Part shown: piece by piece, positions 19,213 to 27,782 of the stretch | Layout of the letters: each line of letters opens with the position of its first letter | Numbering within the stretch: the stretch's first letter is position 1 | Assembly: GCF_041224545.1 (NCBI RefSeq) | Contig: NZ_JBGFGP010000150.1 | Location: forward strand, 160,414-224,413 | Direction: 5' to 3' | DNA from: Sedimentitalea sp041224545 | GTDB taxonomy: Bacteria > Pseudomonadota > Alphaproteobacteria > Rhodobacterales > Rhodobacteraceae | Length of the DNA: 64,000 bases | The notes under the pieces: model-generated | Database searches by the model: none | What the model saw: the letters and a program-made list of their open reading frames with translations, nothing else | Told to the model about the DNA's origin: nothing | Program-made: the position numbers and the translations under genes

Positions 19213-21528
19213 TTACACCGAAGGGTTCCGAGCGTCGCGCCACCGGATTTCTGGCGGTTCGAACGCCCGAACCGGCGGTGGCGTCCCTTCAAAGCGTTCG
19301 ACCTCAATCAGGCAGCTATGTGCGGTCGGTCCCTGGCCGAGGGCCGAGGTGCCGATATCCCGTGTCAGCACATTGGGATTGCCGTGGCGACAGGTGCCGT
19401 TTTCGTCCGGATCCCACCAGGCCCCGGTGCTGATCTGCACGACACCGGGGCGGATGCTGTCGGACACTTGCGCCACGCCCAGACAGGCCCCACGATCATT
19501 GAACAGGCGCAGAAGATCGCCCTCGTCAATGCCCCGCTCTGCTGCATCGGCGGGGTTGAGCAGCACCGGCTCGCGCCCATCGATCTTGCCACCCCGGCTG
19601 ACCGATCCCTGATCCAGTTGCGAGTGCAGTTTTTTCGACGGCTGGTTCGAAATGAGGTGTAGGGGATACTTTCCCGGCTTGCCCAACCACTCATAGGGTT
19701 CCATCCACGCCGGATGTCCGGGGCAATCGGAATACCCGAAATCCGCCACGGTGCGGCAGAACACCTCGATCTTGCCGGACGGCGTGTCCAGCGCGTGCGC
19801 CTCGGGGTCTTCGCGAAACGCCTGCAGCATCACGGTGGCGGTTTCAGGCGGTGGGGTGCGATGCCAGCCCCGGTCCTGCAACTCTTGCCAGTCGGGCAGG
19901 CCAAGCCCATCCGCATCCGCGTTCTGGCGCGTCTTGTCGTAGAGCCAGCGCAGCCATTCGCCCTCGTCCATGCCGCCGGAGAATTCCTCTTCAAACCCCA
20001 TGCGCGCGGCAAGGGCGCGAAAGATATCGTGGTCATTGCGCACGCCCTCGGGCGGCGCTGCGGCTTTTTTCATGGCGATCACATAAGGATCTCGCAGCGA
20101 CATCATCAGGTCGTTGCGCTCCAGATGCGTCGTGGTGGGCAAGACGATATCGGCACGCCGCGCGGTGGCGGTCCAGCACCAGTCATTTACGATCACCGTT
20201 TCGGGTTTTTCCCACGCCCGCGCCAGCCGGTTCAGATCCTGATGGTGGTGATAGGGATTGCCGCCGGCCCACCAGATCATCCGGATATCGGGATATCGCA
20301 GGGCGCGGCCATTGAAATGAAACCGCCCGCCGGGGTTTTCCAGCATGTCGCTGATCCGGGCCACGGGAATATAGCGGTCCACCGGGTTCTGCCCCTGCGG
20401 CACCGACGCGCCGGGCATCTGTCGATAGTCTCCGCCGATGCTGTTGCTGGCGGCATAGCCAAAAGTGATGCCGCCGCCGGGCAGCCCGATCTGCCCCAGC
20501 ATCGCGGCCAGGGTGATACCCATCCAGAACGGCTGTTCCCCGTGATCGGCGCGGGTCAGCGACCAGCTGACCGAGATCATCGTACGCTGTTTCGCCATGC
20601 GTCTGGCCAGGGCGCGGATGTCTTCGGCCGCCAGTTCGCTGATCTCTGCGGCCCAGTCGGCACTCTTGGGTTGGCCATCGATCTGGCCGGTCAGGTAGGG
20701 CAGGAAGCGATCGAAGCCGACGCAATAGCGCTCCATGAAATCCGGATCATGCAGGCTCTCGGTATAGAGCGTATGGGCCAGTCCCAGCATGATCGCCACG
20801 TCGCTGTTCGGACGCGGGGCCATCCACCGCGCCTTCAGTTCGGGGATCATGTCGGTGGACAGCGGGCTGATGTTCACAAAGTCGACACCGGCCGCAATCG
20901 CCGCGCGCAGCCCCTCGCGCTGGACGTGGGCGCCCAGCCCGCCGCTGTCGATCTGCGCGTTCTTGACCGGAATGCCGCCGAACGCGACCACCAGTTCTCC
21001 CGCATCGGCGACCGAGCGCCAGCCGGTCGTGGTGTTCATGAATGCGCGATAGCTGCCCAGAACATGCGGTATCATCGCCTCTGCGGCTGCGAATGAATAG
21101 GTGAACAGCGACCGCGTAAACCCACCGGCACAGTTCAGGAAACGCTTCATCTGGCTTTGCGCGTGATGAAAGCGGCCGGCGCTGGCCCAGCCATAGGACC
21201 CGGCAAAGATCGCCTGGGCGCCGTGGGTATCGCGCACGCGGGCGATTTCCTCGGCAACCAGCCGTGTGACCTCGTCCCAGCTGACTTCAACAAACGCGTC
21301 CTTGCCGCGCCGGTCAGTGCGTGCACCCGGCCCGTGATCAAGCCAGCTTTCGCGCACCATCGGGGCGGTGATGCGACTGGGTGCGGTCAGGGTGTCGACG
21401 ATGCCATGACCGATGTCAGATGGATCGGGGTCCTGCTCAAAGTCGTGCAGGGCGACGATGCGCCCCTTCGATACCTCGGCGCGATAGACGCCCCAATGGG
21501 TCGCGGTCAGCGGCATTTCACGTGTCAT
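19213..21528 (-). CDS. Cytoplasmic molybdopterin oxidoreductase (DMSO reductase family, BisC/TorA type)
   Basis: A bis-molybdopterin oxidoreductase, 771 aa. Its first residues (MTREMPLTATHWGVYRAEVS) show neither a twin-arginine signal nor the N-terminal Fe-S cysteines, so it resembles cytoplasmic BisC-type S- or N-oxide reductases. GSYGWASAGRFHHAQ carries the serine that ligates Mo in the DMSO reductase group. WWAGGNPYHHHQDLNRL and the C-terminal molybdopterin-dinucleotide domain (HLISNQPSKKLHSQLDQG) complete the family pattern. It is the third gene of the hyuA-hyuB operon, 78 bases after hyuB. The substrate may be an oxide or hydroxylated intermediate of the same pathway, but that is inference. 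Confidence 0.87.
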   Translation of the reverse strand: MTREMPLTATHWGVYRAEVSKGRIVALHDFEQDPDPSDIGHGIVDTLTAPSRITAPMVRESWLDHGPGARTDRRGKDAFVEVSWDEVTRLVAEEIARVRDTHGAQAIFAGSYGWASAGRFHHAQSQMKRFLNCAGGFTRSLFTYSFAAAEAMIPHVLGSYRAFMNTTTGWRSVADAGELVVAFGGIPVKNAQIDSGGLGAHVQREGLRAAIAAGVDFVNISPLSTDMIPELKARWMAPRPNSDVAIMLGLAHTLYTESLHDPDFMERYCVGFDRFLPYLTGQIDGQPKSADWAAEISELAAEDIRALARRMAKQRTMISVSWSLTRADHGEQPFWMGITLAAMLGQIGLPGGGITFGYAASNSIGGDYRQMPGASVPQGQNPVDRYIPVARISDMLENPGGRFHFNGRALRYPDIRMIWWAGGNPYHHHQDLNRLARAWEKPETVIVNDWCWTATARRADIVLPTTTHLERNDLMMSLRDPYVIAMKKAAAPPEGVRNDHDIFRALAARMGFEEEFSGGMDEGEWLRWLYDKTRQNADADGLGLPDWQELQDRGWHRTPPPETATVMLQAFREDPEAHALDTPSGKIEVFCRTVADFGYSDCPGHPAWMEPYEWLGKPGKYPLHLISNQPSKKLHSQLDQGSVSRGGKIDGREPVLLNPADAAERGIDEGDLLRLFNDRGACLGVAQVSDSIRPGVVQISTGAWWDPDENGTCRHGNPNVLTRDIGTSALGQGPTAHSCLIEVERFEGTPPPVRAFEPPEIRWRDARNPSV

Positions 21529-21606
21529 GTCGGCCTCGGCTCCCTGTTGATTGCCGTCCGAGTTTCGGCAGGTGGCGTGCCGGTTGTCCAGCGGATTCAC
21601 GCCCGA

Positions 21607-23349
21607 TTACCGATTTGCGCGGCAGGTGGCGGTGGCGGCCGGGTCGACCTCTGGGGGAGAGCCGTGGAGCACGACACCGAACAGCATGCGGGCCTGATCC
21701 GGTGTATAGCGCCCAAGTTCCACGTCGAGCCGCACGGCTTCGGGCGGGCGGGCAAAGGGGTCGCCATAGCCGCCACCCCCCGGCGTGCGCACATGCACAC
21801 GGTCGCCCGGAGACATCGGAATGTCCTGTTCCTTGGACAGGTGCGCGGGCGAATAGGGTTGTCCGGATTGCCAGACCGTTACCTTGTTCACACCACCATC
21901 GCCGCCGCCGCGCACGCCCTGCGGGCCGAAACGCCCGTGGTCCATCACGAAGCTGGCCGTGGCAACGCCGCGCCGCAGTTCGACCATGTAGTCCAGCCCG
22001 AATCCGCCGCGATGCAGCCCGGCCCCACCGGACCCCTCGTGCAGCGCATAGTGGTGATAGAGCACCGGAAACGCCTGTTCCATGATCTCGATCGGTGGCG
22101 CCTTGGAGATGCCGATCGTCGAACACCCGTTGCTCAGCCCGTCATGATCCGCATTGCCGCCATAACCGCCGCCGGAAATCTGGTACATTACGAATCCGCG
22201 CCCCTTGTCGGGATCCTGTCCGCCGAGCGCGAAATTGCCGCTGGTGCCAGCGGGCGCGGCGGTGACGCGTTCGGGCAGCGCCTCGACCAGAGCGGTGAAC
22301 ACCGCCTCGGCGATGCGCTGGCTGACCTCGGCGGCACAGCCCGATACCGGGCGCGGATAGTGCGCATCGAGAAACGTGCCGTCTATGCCAGTGACATGCA
22401 GCGGCTGAAACGCGCCGGCGCTCATCGGGACTTCGGGAAATATGTGGCGCATGGCGAGATAGACCGCGCTGAGCGTGGTGGCCCGAACCGAGTTCATCGG
22501 CCCGGCGCAAGGCGGGCTGCTGCCTGCGAAATCAAAGGTCAGGCCGGCGTCATCGCGTATCACGCTCAGCCGGATCGCCAGCGGTTCGTTGACCACGCCG
22601 TCGCTGTCGATCCATGCGGTGGCCCGATACGCTCCGGCCGGGATTTGATCGATACAGGCGCGCATCTGGGTCGACGCCCGGTCGCGCAGTTCGGCGATGG
22701 CCTCGGCCACCGTGTCGTCGCCATAGCGATCCAGCAGCGCGTTCAACCGGTCTTCTCCGACCAGCAGCGCCGCCGCCTGCGCCTTGACATCGCCGATCCG
22801 CTGATCGGCCACCCGGATGTTGGAGGCGATGATCGCCATGATTTCGGGATCGAGCTTTCCCTGCTTGAACAGGCGGACCGGCGGCAGCCGCAGCCCTTCC
22901 TGCTCGACAGCGGTTGCGCTGGCGGAAAAGCCGCCGGGGACCGCGCCGCCGGTGTCGGGCCAATGTCCGGTGTTGGACAGCCAGCAGAAGATCTCGCCCT
23001 TGCGATAGAAGGGGCGGGCAAAACGCACGTCCATCAGATGCGTACCGCCCAGATAGGGATCGTTGACGATATAGATGTCATCGGGCCGGGGCTCTGCCGC
23101 CCGCCCATCCCGGATCATTTCGATCAGGATGCGCGTGCTTTCCTGCATCGTGCCCACGAACACCGGCAACCCGCCTGCCCCCTGCGCGATCAGCGCGCCG
23201 TCATCGGCGGCATAGATGCCATCGCTTCGGTCGTTCGCTTCGGCGATCACCGGCGAAAACGCGGCGCGGGAAAAGGTCAGGTCCATCTCGTCACAGACCT
23301 GTTGCAGGCCTGCCTGAATGACGGACAGGGTGATCGGATCAATGGTCAT
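21607..23349 (-). CDS. hyuB: Hydantoinase B/oxoprolinase-family protein (HyuB)
   Basis: Subunit of an ATP-dependent cyclic-amide hydrolase (N-methylhydantoinase, 5-oxoprolinase or acetone-carboxylase type). The 580-aa protein begins MTIDPITLSVIQAGLQQVCD with the family N-terminus. It has DDIYIVNDPYLGGTHLMDV and the glycine-rich C-terminal VRTPGGGGYGDPF. Its ATG overlaps the hyuA stop by 4 bases, so both subunits are coupled. In the family, HyuA activates the ring amide with ATP and HyuB completes hydrolysis. The natural substrate here is unknown; the Mo-hydroxylase regulon next door makes a lactam plausible. Confidence 0.9.
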   Translation of the reverse strand: MTIDPITLSVIQAGLQQVCDEMDLTFSRAAFSPVIAEANDRSDGIYAADDGALIAQGAGGLPVFVGTMQESTRILIEMIRDGRAAEPRPDDIYIVNDPYLGGTHLMDVRFARPFYRKGEIFCWLSNTGHWPDTGGAVPGGFSASATAVEQEGLRLPPVRLFKQGKLDPEIMAIIASNIRVADQRIGDVKAQAAALLVGEDRLNALLDRYGDDTVAEAIAELRDRASTQMRACIDQIPAGAYRATAWIDSDGVVNEPLAIRLSVIRDDAGLTFDFAGSSPPCAGPMNSVRATTLSAVYLAMRHIFPEVPMSAGAFQPLHVTGIDGTFLDAHYPRPVSGCAAEVSQRIAEAVFTALVEALPERVTAAPAGTSGNFALGGQDPDKGRGFVMYQISGGGYGGNADHDGLSNGCSTIGISKAPPIEIMEQAFPVLYHHYALHEGSGGAGLHRGGFGLDYMVELRRGVATASFVMDHGRFGPQGVRGGGDGGVNKVTVWQSGQPYSPAHLSKEQDIPMSPGDRVHVRTPGGGGYGDPFARPPEAVRLDVELGRYTPDQARMLFGVVLHGSPPEVDPAATATCRANR

Positions 23350-25406
23350 GCACAGGCTCCGATCTGCACGAGGATATTGCCGTCGCGATCGCCGCTGGCG
23401 GTGTCGCCGGGTTCGATCAACAGGGTCGTGTCCATCTGCTGCACGATGGCCGGGCCCGGCAGGGTAAAATCCAGCGGCAGGTGATCGCGCCAGTAGATCG
23501 GGGTGTCATGCCATGCTCCGTTCACATGGACCGGGCGTTGCCCGGTTCGTGCCTCTTGCAGCGTTGCCTTGCGACCCGCCGGGTCGATCAGAGAGCCGAG
23601 ATCCAGTTCCGCGCGCGTGCCGATCACCGAGCAGTTGGCATTCACCAGGTTCGCCCGGATATCATCAAGTTCGACCCGGAACCGGCGGAAATAGGCGGCT
23701 TCGAACAATGCCTGCAATTCCCCGGGCGTCACGTCCGGTCGTTCCAGCGGCACGCGCAGCAAATGGGTCTGGCCAACAAATTGCATGTCGACGCTGTACA
23801 AATGCCGCACATCCCGAATTTCGACGGATTCCCGTGCGATCAGCGCCTCTCCCTGTCTGCTCTGGTCGGCGAAAACCCGGGCCAGTTGTCCTGCTTGCAG
23901 GGCATCGAGCGGCGTATTGACGGTGTTGACGAAATCGTGCCGCAGATCGGCCACCACGCAGCCGATGGCATTGGTGATCCCCGGCCGGCTGGGCACCAGC
24001 ACGCGGGGAATGTGCAACTCTCGCGCCAGCGCCGTGGCGTGCAGCGGACCCGCACCGCCAAAGGCAAACAGGGCGAAATCGCGCGGGTCTGCACCGAGCG
24101 AGATCGAAACCATGCGGATCGCGCCAGCCATTTTCATGTTGGCGATCTCGATCACTGCCGCTGCCGCGTTCTCGGCGCTCAGCCCCAGCGGATCGCCCAG
24201 CTTGCCCGCGAACACCTCGCGCACATGTTCCAGTGACACAGCACCCGTCACCGCGTTCAGCCCCGCAGGATCGAGCCGCCCCAGAAGCAGGTTGGCATCC
24301 GAGATTGTCGGCTCGGCGCCGCCGCGCCCGTAGCAGATCGGCCCCGGTTCCGCCCCGGCGCTGTCGGGGCCGACTTCGAGCAAACCGGCAGCATTCACCC
24401 GTGCGATCGATCCGCCGCCCGCGCCGACGGTGCGCACATCGACCATCGGCACGTGGATGGGCATAGCGTATTCGATTTCGATCTCGTTGCTGACCGAAGG
24501 CTCGGCATCGCGAATCAGGGCCACGTCGGTCGACGTGCCGCCCATGTCATAGGTGATCAGGTTGCCGATCCCGGCCTTGCGCCCGGTATAGGCTGCGGCC
24601 ATCACGCCGGACGCGGGTCCGGACATCACGGTCTTGGCAGCTTCTCTTGCCACCTGCGCGGAGCTGACCATGCCGCCATTGCCGTTCATCACCAGCACAT
24701 CGCCGGCATACCCTCCCCCCTGCAATTCCCGGACCAACCGGCGGATATAGCGGTCGAGCAAGGGCTGCACGGCGGCATTGGCGGCGGCCGTGACGCCCCG
24801 CTCGAATTCGCGGCTTTCGGACAACAGGGCATGGCCCATGGTGATGTGGTCGTTGGGCCATATTTCCGCGACAATCTCGGCGGCGCGGCGTTCATGCGCG
24901 GGGTTGGCGTAGGCGTGCAAAAAGTGGATCACCACGGATTCGCATCCGGCCTCGATCAGCGCCCTTGCGGAGTTGCCCACAGCCTCTTCGTCAAGCGGCG
25001 TCACGACCTGGCCCGCCGCGTCCATTCGTTCGGGCACCTCAAGCCGCAGGTTGCGCGGAATCAGCGGTGTGAAGGTGCCGGTCATTCCATAGGCGTTGGG
25101 GCGGGTGCGCCGGCCCAGTTCGAGTACGTCGCGAAACCCCCGTGTGGTGATCAGACCGGTCCTGGCCAGCTTGCGTTCCAGAACCGCGTTCGTCGTCGTT
25201 GTCGTGCCGTGCACGATCAGGTCGAGAGCGGCAAGTTCACACCCGGCCTTGTCCAGTGCCGCAAGCACGCCATAGGCCTGGTTGTCGAGCGTGCTCGGGA
25301 CCTTGGCGAGCCGCACCTGACCGCTCGACTGGTCCAGTTCCACAAGATCGGTGAAGGTGCCGCCGACATCCACCCCCACAACCGCGCCCGAAGATTTGCC
25401 CGCCAT
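23346..25406 (-). CDS. hyuA: Hydantoinase A/oxoprolinase-family ATPase (HyuA)
   Basis: The ATP-binding subunit of the HyuAB cyclic-amide hydrolase. The 686-aa protein has the N-terminal phosphate-binding loop VVGVDVGGTFTDLVELD, HGTTTTTNAVLERK and the central YDMGGTSTDVALI motif, all typical of the actin-like ATPase fold of this family. The C-terminal domain spans about residues 520-686. It is the first gene of an operon hyuA-hyuB-molybdopterin oxidoreductase. A TTGACA-type promoter and a palindromic operator like that of the Mo-hydroxylase operon lie within 65 bases of its start, so regulation by the nearby MarR protein is likely. Confidence 0.9.
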   Translation of the reverse strand: MAGKSSGAVVGVDVGGTFTDLVELDQSSGQVRLAKVPSTLDNQAYGVLAALDKAGCELAALDLIVHGTTTTTNAVLERKLARTGLITTRGFRDVLELGRRTRPNAYGMTGTFTPLIPRNLRLEVPERMDAAGQVVTPLDEEAVGNSARALIEAGCESVVIHFLHAYANPAHERRAAEIVAEIWPNDHITMGHALLSESREFERGVTAAANAAVQPLLDRYIRRLVRELQGGGYAGDVLVMNGNGGMVSSAQVAREAAKTVMSGPASGVMAAAYTGRKAGIGNLITYDMGGTSTDVALIRDAEPSVSNEIEIEYAMPIHVPMVDVRTVGAGGGSIARVNAAGLLEVGPDSAGAEPGPICYGRGGAEPTISDANLLLGRLDPAGLNAVTGAVSLEHVREVFAGKLGDPLGLSAENAAAAVIEIANMKMAGAIRMVSISLGADPRDFALFAFGGAGPLHATALARELHIPRVLVPSRPGITNAIGCVVADLRHDFVNTVNTPLDALQAGQLARVFADQSRQGEALIARESVEIRDVRHLYSVDMQFVGQTHLLRVPLERPDVTPGELQALFEAAYFRRFRVELDDIRANLVNANCSVIGTRAELDLGSLIDPAGRKATLQEARTGQRPVHVNGAWHDTPIYWRDHLPLDFTLPGPAIVQQMDTTLLIEPGDTASGDRDGNILVQIGACA

Positions 25407-25426
25407 CCGGTTTTCGGCTCCCGAGA

Positions 25427-25470
25427 TTGTTTGTGTACAAATGGTGTCCGCAAGCGGCCCTTGTTGTCAA
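25427..25470 (-). promoter_or_regulatory. hyuA promoter and operator
   Basis: On the minus strand a TTGACA (25470-25465) overlaps the end of the upstream gene. It is followed after 23 bases by TTTGTACACAAACAA (25441-25427), whose core TTTGT-AC-ACAAA is a palindrome. The same 15-base motif, with 13 matches, stands at the equivalent place in front of the Mo-hydroxylase operon (33859-33873). The -10 box is poor (CACCAT), suggesting a promoter that is regulated or activator-dependent. Confidence 0.6.
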
Positions 25471-26258
25471 CGCACGATGATCTCGGCGGTGGCGGATACT
25501 GGCAGGTCATCCACCACGTAGGCGCGGTGATCGTTGGTACTCAGCGTCACGCGGACCTGGTGCTTGCCCGGGGGCAGGGCGCCGATCCGCGCTTCGGGTT
25601 CATAAAGTCGCTGGAGCTTCAGCCCGCCCAGATAAAGATGGCCATGACCGGTGCCCGGCACATGCGCCTCGTCCACGAGATCGGGTGCAAAGGTGAAATC
25701 ATCCGCCTGCACGCGCACGCGCCAGCCATCGCCATCCGGCTCAACCGCGATCCCGACCTGCGGGAGCGGTTCGCCCTCTTCCACCCGGCAGATGTCGCCA
25801 ATCCCGTAAAGACCGAAATCGCCGACATCTCCCCGGCTTCGCGGCGGCGCCAACCGGGCCTGTGTGCGAAACTCCCCGGCATTTTCGAAACGCAGGGTAA
25901 CGGGAATCATGCGCCCTTCCTGCAGATCGCCGCCCATGCCGTCCATCAGGATGAACGCGCCATCCGGTGCCAGCGACGGGGTGCTGTCCGCCGGGATCGG
26001 CAATCCGGCATCCGCCACCGCATGATCGAGCCGGGATCGCTGCGCCACGATGGAGCGCGCCGATACCAGCCGGTCGGGCCCTCCGGAATTGCGGATGGTC
26101 ATGAATACAGCAACACTGCCCTTCGCCTCTTCGATCGGGGTGGCAATAACATCGGAAAGCAGGATGTCGGTCTGCACTGCCCGTGAAATCAGCGCGTAGG
26201 CAGCCCCGGCAACAGCGATCAGAATGGCAATTGCAACAAGGGGTTTTGCAGCTTTCAT
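25467..26258 (-). CDS. PCu(A)C-like periplasmic protein with extra C-terminal domain
   Basis: A 263-aa exported protein: signal or anchor (PLVAIAILIAVAGAAYALI), then a domain resembling the PCu(A)C copper chaperone (FMTIRNSGGPDRLVSA, PDGAFILMDGM, GRMIPVTLRFENAG). A C-terminal domain follows, rich in histidine and glycine (HVPGTGHGHLYLGGLKLQ, then GKHQVRVTLSTNDHRAYVV). The usual copper ligands of PCu(A)C (His in ELHE, the Met pair, and the His of the PGGxHxM loop) are mostly replaced, so copper binding is doubtful. A GGAGGAGG ribosome site sets the start. It diverges from a membrane protein with only 30 bases between start codons. Confidence 0.65.
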   Translation of the reverse strand: MKAAKPLVAIAILIAVAGAAYALISRAVQTDILLSDVIATPIEEAKGSVAVFMTIRNSGGPDRLVSARSIVAQRSRLDHAVADAGLPIPADSTPSLAPDGAFILMDGMGGDLQEGRMIPVTLRFENAGEFRTQARLAPPRSRGDVGDFGLYGIGDICRVEEGEPLPQVGIAVEPDGDGWRVRVQADDFTFAPDLVDEAHVPGTGHGHLYLGGLKLQRLYEPEARIGALPPGKHQVRVTLSTNDHRAYVVDDLPVSATAEIIVR

Positions 26259-26288
26259 CCAGACCTCCTCCGGGTATCATCGCAGTAC

Positions 26289-27704
26289 ATGAGCATTTTG
26301 CAATATAGACGTCGATGTTCCCGACTGGCAAACGCGATCCTCTGGCCGCTGCTTTGCGCGACGCAGGCCGGCGCACATGCCGCCGAACAGGGTTTCGTGC
26401 TGCTGCTTCCAACAGACATCTATATTTCTGCGGGCGTGGCCTGTGTCGTGATGACCGTCGTGTTGTTGACCGTGCTGCCCGCCCCGGTGCTGCGCGGGCT
26501 GTTTAGGCCATTCGACCTGTGGCGCCGGCGTCGGGCACCGGCGGCGCGCCTGTTGACCAGCTCTGCCTCTTTCCTGATCCTTTGCGCGCTGGTCTGGCTG
26601 GGATTGAGCGGCCCGCGTGATCCGTTGACCAATCCGTTGCCGCTGATGATCTGGACGGTGTGGTGGATTGCGCTGGTCACGGTGCAGGGGCTGTTCGGCG
26701 ACCTCTGGCGCTGGATCGATCCGTGGCACGGGCCGGTTGCTCTGAGCCGGTGGGCGTTGTGGCGCGGGCCGGCCCTGCGCTTGCCCGTGCAACTCGGGTA
26801 TTCCGGTGCGATCCTGACCTATCTCGGCTTCGTGATCGTGTTGCTGGCCGATCCCGCGCCGTCCGATCCGGCACGGCTGGCCCGCTATGTCGGGGGGTAC
26901 TGGCTGTTCACCTACGTGGCGCTGCTGCTCTTCGGGCCGCGCTGGGCATTGCGTGGCGAGGGCATCGCGATGCTGATGCGCTGTTATGCGGCGGTGGGGC
27001 TGTTCGGTCGCAGAGGACGCTGGTTTGCCACCGGCCTGTTCGGGTGGCAGGCGATGCGCCGGCGCGCGCCAGGTTTCGGCGCGGCGATATTCATGCTGGT
27101 GATTCTGGGATGTGGCAGCTTTGACGGGCTGAACGAGACATTCTGGTGGCTTGACCTGATGGGGATCAACCCGCTCGAATTTCCCGGTCGTACCGCAGTC
27201 GTCGCTCAGAACACCGCTGGTCTGATCGTTGCCAACCTTGCTCTGATCGTCGCCTATGGTCTTTCCGTTCGGATGGGCCTCGCGCTCGCCGGCGCCGATA
27301 TGTCCTGGCGACAAGCGTTTTGCATTTATGCGCCGTCCATCCTGCCGATTGCGCTCGGATATCATGTCGGTCACTATCTCACGAGCCTGTTGGTCAACGG
27401 GCAATACGCGCTTGCCGCGCTGAACGATCCGCTGGCGCGGGGCGACAGCCTGCTGGGCATGGCAACATTTTATGTCACGACCGGCTTTTTCAACACGCAG
27501 GACAGCGTGCGGCTGATCTGGTTGTGCCAGGCGGCGGCGGTCGTGGCCGGACATGTGTTGGCCATCCTGATGGCGCATCTCATCGCGCTCAATCATCACG
27601 GAAGTGCCCGCCGGGCGATGCTGAGCCAATTGCCCCTGGCCGGCTTCATGGTGCTCTATACGTTGTTCGGCCTGTGGTTGCTTGCGGCGCCGCGCGGACT
27701 ATAA
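26289..27704 (+). CDS. Polytopic membrane protein of unknown function
   Basis: I do not recognise a function. The 471-aa protein has an N-terminal signal-like segment ending near AGAHA, followed by HAAEQGFVLLLPTDIYISAG and about ten further hydrophobic segments. A conserved-looking histidine pair lies within one helix (ALGYHVGHYLTSLL), as do several Trp/Asp-rich loops (LWRWIDPWHGP). No transporter signature is visible. No clear ribosome site precedes the ATG at 26289, so the start may lie a little further in. It diverges from the PCu(A)C-like gene and lies 78 bases upstream of livK on the same strand, so it may be read with the importer operon. Confidence 0.65.
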   Translation: MSILQYRRRCSRLANAILWPLLCATQAGAHAAEQGFVLLLPTDIYISAGVACVVMTVVLLTVLPAPVLRGLFRPFDLWRRRRAPAARLLTSSASFLILCALVWLGLSGPRDPLTNPLPLMIWTVWWIALVTVQGLFGDLWRWIDPWHGPVALSRWALWRGPALRLPVQLGYSGAILTYLGFVIVLLADPAPSDPARLARYVGGYWLFTYVALLLFGPRWALRGEGIAMLMRCYAAVGLFGRRGRWFATGLFGWQAMRRRAPGFGAAIFMLVILGCGSFDGLNETFWWLDLMGINPLEFPGRTAVVAQNTAGLIVANLALIVAYGLSVRMGLALAGADMSWRQAFCIYAPSILPIALGYHVGHYLTSLLVNGQYALAALNDPLARGDSLLGMATFYVTTGFFNTQDSVRLIWLCQAAAVVAGHVLAILMAHLIALNHHGSARRAMLSQLPLAGFMVLYTLFGLWLLAAPRGL

Positions 27705-27782
27705 CCATTGCCGCCGCCCTGAAAACATTGAAGACTGCAAGGACGGGAATAGGCCAAAACCGTTTTACAGGGGACATTTGCC

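Noticed and set aside
21157..23484. 775-codon plus-strand open frame opposite hyuB and the molybdopterin oxidoreductase
   Set aside because: The minus-strand genes have clear family motifs throughout; the plus-strand translation has none and no ribosome site.
24453..26186. 577-codon plus-strand frame opposite hyuA and the PCu(A)C-like gene
   Set aside because: Antisense shadow; the actin-like ATPase motifs lie on the minus strand.
26277..27629. 450-codon minus-strand frame opposite the membrane protein
   Set aside because: The product would be very rich in Arg, Pro, Gln and His, as expected from the reverse strand of a hydrophobic protein.
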